From: ASMP01 sp964609265 | GTDB taxonomy: Archaea; Nanobdellota; Nanobdellia; Pacearchaeales; GW2011-AR1 | Assembly (NCBI GenBank): GCA_964609265.1 | Contig: CAZSQR010000001.1 | Span: 1 to 60,335 of the forward strand | DNA length: 60,335 bases | Direction of reading: 5' to 3' | Part shown: in pieces, positions 59,528 through 60,335 of the stretch | Layout of the letters: each line of letters starts with the position of its first letter | Numbering within the stretch: the first letter of the stretch is position 1 | The notes under the pieces: model-generated | The model's database searches: none | The model's input: the letters and a program-made list of their open reading frames with translations, nothing else | Told to the model about the DNA's origin: nothing | Made by a program: the position numbers and the translations under genes

Positions 59528-60335
59528 TCAGGCACTAAAAGTATCCAAATCTTTTGGTAAATAACTATTTCTGAAAATTTTTCTAGCTTCTTTTAAAATG
59601 CCTTTCATATTTTTAGAAAATCTCTGGCTGACATGAATTAAAAAAAGATTTTTTGCTTTAGCTCTTTTTGCTATTTCTGCTGCCTGACTCGCTGTTAGAT
59701 GATGATGCCTCTTAGCCAAATTCTCTAGTTCATAAGCATACGAAGATTCACAAACCAGAACATCTGAACTTTTAACAAAAGGCACAATATTTTTATTGAG
59801 AGAAGTGTCCAACACAAAAGAGATTTTCTTATCCGGCTCTTTGTAAGTAAGTTTCTTAGCAGAATATTTTTTCCCTTTGTAAATTATGTTCTTGCCTTTT
59901 TTCAAATTTTTCAGATGTGGACCTTCAGGAATCCCTAATTTTTTCAGCTTTTTTTTGTCAATTCTTACCTGCGCTTTTTTTACAAAAGAGTATGCATTAC
60001 ATTTTATTCCATGACTCATAGCCTTAGATTCCAGATAAAAATCATCTGTTTCAAAAAATCTCCCAGAGACCTCTTTAATCTCAATAGAATAATCTTCTCT
60101 GACACCGAATAATTTTAAAAGAGATTTCATCAGAACCTTTGTCCCCTTTGGGCCATAAACAAAAAGTTTTTTATTGTAGCTGCTAAGGCCGAGTGTTTTC
60201 AGTAAACCAGGAATTCCCAAAATGTGATCTGCATGCCAGTGTGTTATCAAAATTCTCGTGAGCCGGCAAGGATTAAGACCTGCTTTCCTAAATTGTCTCT
60301 GAGTTCCTTCGCCACAATCTAAAAGAATATTTTCT
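59528..60335 (-). CDS. rnz: Ribonuclease Z (tRNA 3' endonuclease), 5' end cut by window
   Basis: About 268 residues are in the window; the frame is open to the right edge. ENILLDCGEGTQRQF and the metal motif THWHADHILGIPGLL are RNase Z signatures. Later FVLDTSLNKN (Asp), SSYAYELENLAKRHHHLTASQAAEIAKRA and LIHVSQRF (His) complete the metal site. It removes 3' trailers from tRNA precursors, needed here because no tRNA gene encodes CCA. The true start lies beyond 60335. Confidence 0.94.
   Translation of the reverse strand, partial: ENILLDCGEGTQRQFRKAGLNPCRLTRILITHWHADHILGIPGLLKTLGLSSYNKKLFVYGPKGTKVLMKSLLKLFGVREDYSIEIKEVSGRFFETDDFYLESKAMSHGIKCNAYSFVKKAQVRIDKKKLKKLGIPEGPHLKNLKKGKNIIYKGKKYSAKKLTYKEPDKKISFVLDTSLNKNIVPFVKSSDVLVCESSYAYELENLAKRHHHLTASQAAEIAKRAKAKNLFLIHVSQRFSKNMKGILKEARKIFRNSYLPKDLDTFSA

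Noticed and set aside
1..60335. CRISPR arrays, insertion sequences, attachment sites, rRNA genes
   Set aside because: No regularly spaced repeats, transposase genes with terminal repeats, or rRNA sequences were seen on either strand.

Overview
The window is an AT-rich, gene-dense archaeal chromosome segment. Archaeal information-processing genes mark it clearly: TBP, TFE, MCM, an RPA-like protein, archaeal DNA ligase, aIF2-beta, aIF1A, ribosomal proteins L15e and S17e, GatD/GatE, deoxyhypusine synthase, EndA and intron-containing tRNAs. Small or trimmed enzymes (AlaRS without its C-terminal domain, GatE without its usual insert), bacterial-type LeuRS and MnmA, a GlyRS N-terminal extension and many Lys-rich tails suggest a small-genome DPANN lineage (Pacearchaeota/Woesearchaeota-like). 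That placement is inference; no rRNA gene is present to fix it.

Layout. 1-7.5 kb: MetRS (cut by the window edge), tRNA-Gly, a zinc-ribbon/Hsp20-like protein, a Kef-type antiporter, intron-bearing tRNA-Ile, L15e, a mini ferritin-like protein, DNA ligase and TBP. 7.6-15 kb: MCM and RPA-like protein, translation factors, a KH protein, tRNA-Asn, MnmA and a nitroreductase. 15-27.4 kb (mostly minus): FtsZ with a hairpin terminator, an MBL hydrolase, a metallophosphoesterase, then a tight run PIN-like nuclease > RNA ligase > GatE > AspRS > AsnRS, then GatD, an amino-acid permease and intron-bearing tRNA-Arg. 27.5-39.5 kb: a membrane serine protease, ProRS, a DHH phosphoesterase beside a DisA-type diadenylate cyclase, deoxyhypusine synthase, a TFE-rhomboid-SpoIIM operon, a coiled-coil gene pair and AlaRS. 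39.5-49.6 kb: a transglutaminase-like membrane protein, LeuRS carrying an inserted alpha/beta hydrolase, LeuA, EndA, S17e, tRNA-Met, HIT protein, a 31-residue poly-lysine peptide and GlyRS. 49.7-58.7 kb: a surface-protein island. 58.7 kb to the end: an RBBP9-like hydrolase, tRNA-Cys, tRNA-Arg and RNase Z (cut by the edge).

How it fits together. The dominant theme is tRNA: eight aminoacyl-tRNA synthetases, the GatDE transamidation pair, MnmA, EndA, RNase Z and seven tRNA genes, two with bulge-helix-bulge introns that EndA should excise. An RNA ligase and PIN-like nuclease sit at the head of the Asp/Asn/Gln charging operon, which suggests, without proving, an RNA-repair role. DisA next to a DHH/DHHA1 protein looks like a possible c-di-AMP make/break pair.

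Most stand-alone genes have a TATA-like box centred about 25-28 bp before the start codon, as expected for leaderless transcripts. I used this spacing to correct several start codons (MCM, DisA, GlyRS and others).

The strongest candidates for something undescribed are the LeuRS with a complete serine-hydrolase triad inside its editing domain, the PIN-like/RNA-ligase pair in the synthetase operon, and an 1817-residue surface protein ending in two sigma-region-4-like HTH repeats. No CRISPR array, insertion sequence or rRNA gene was seen.
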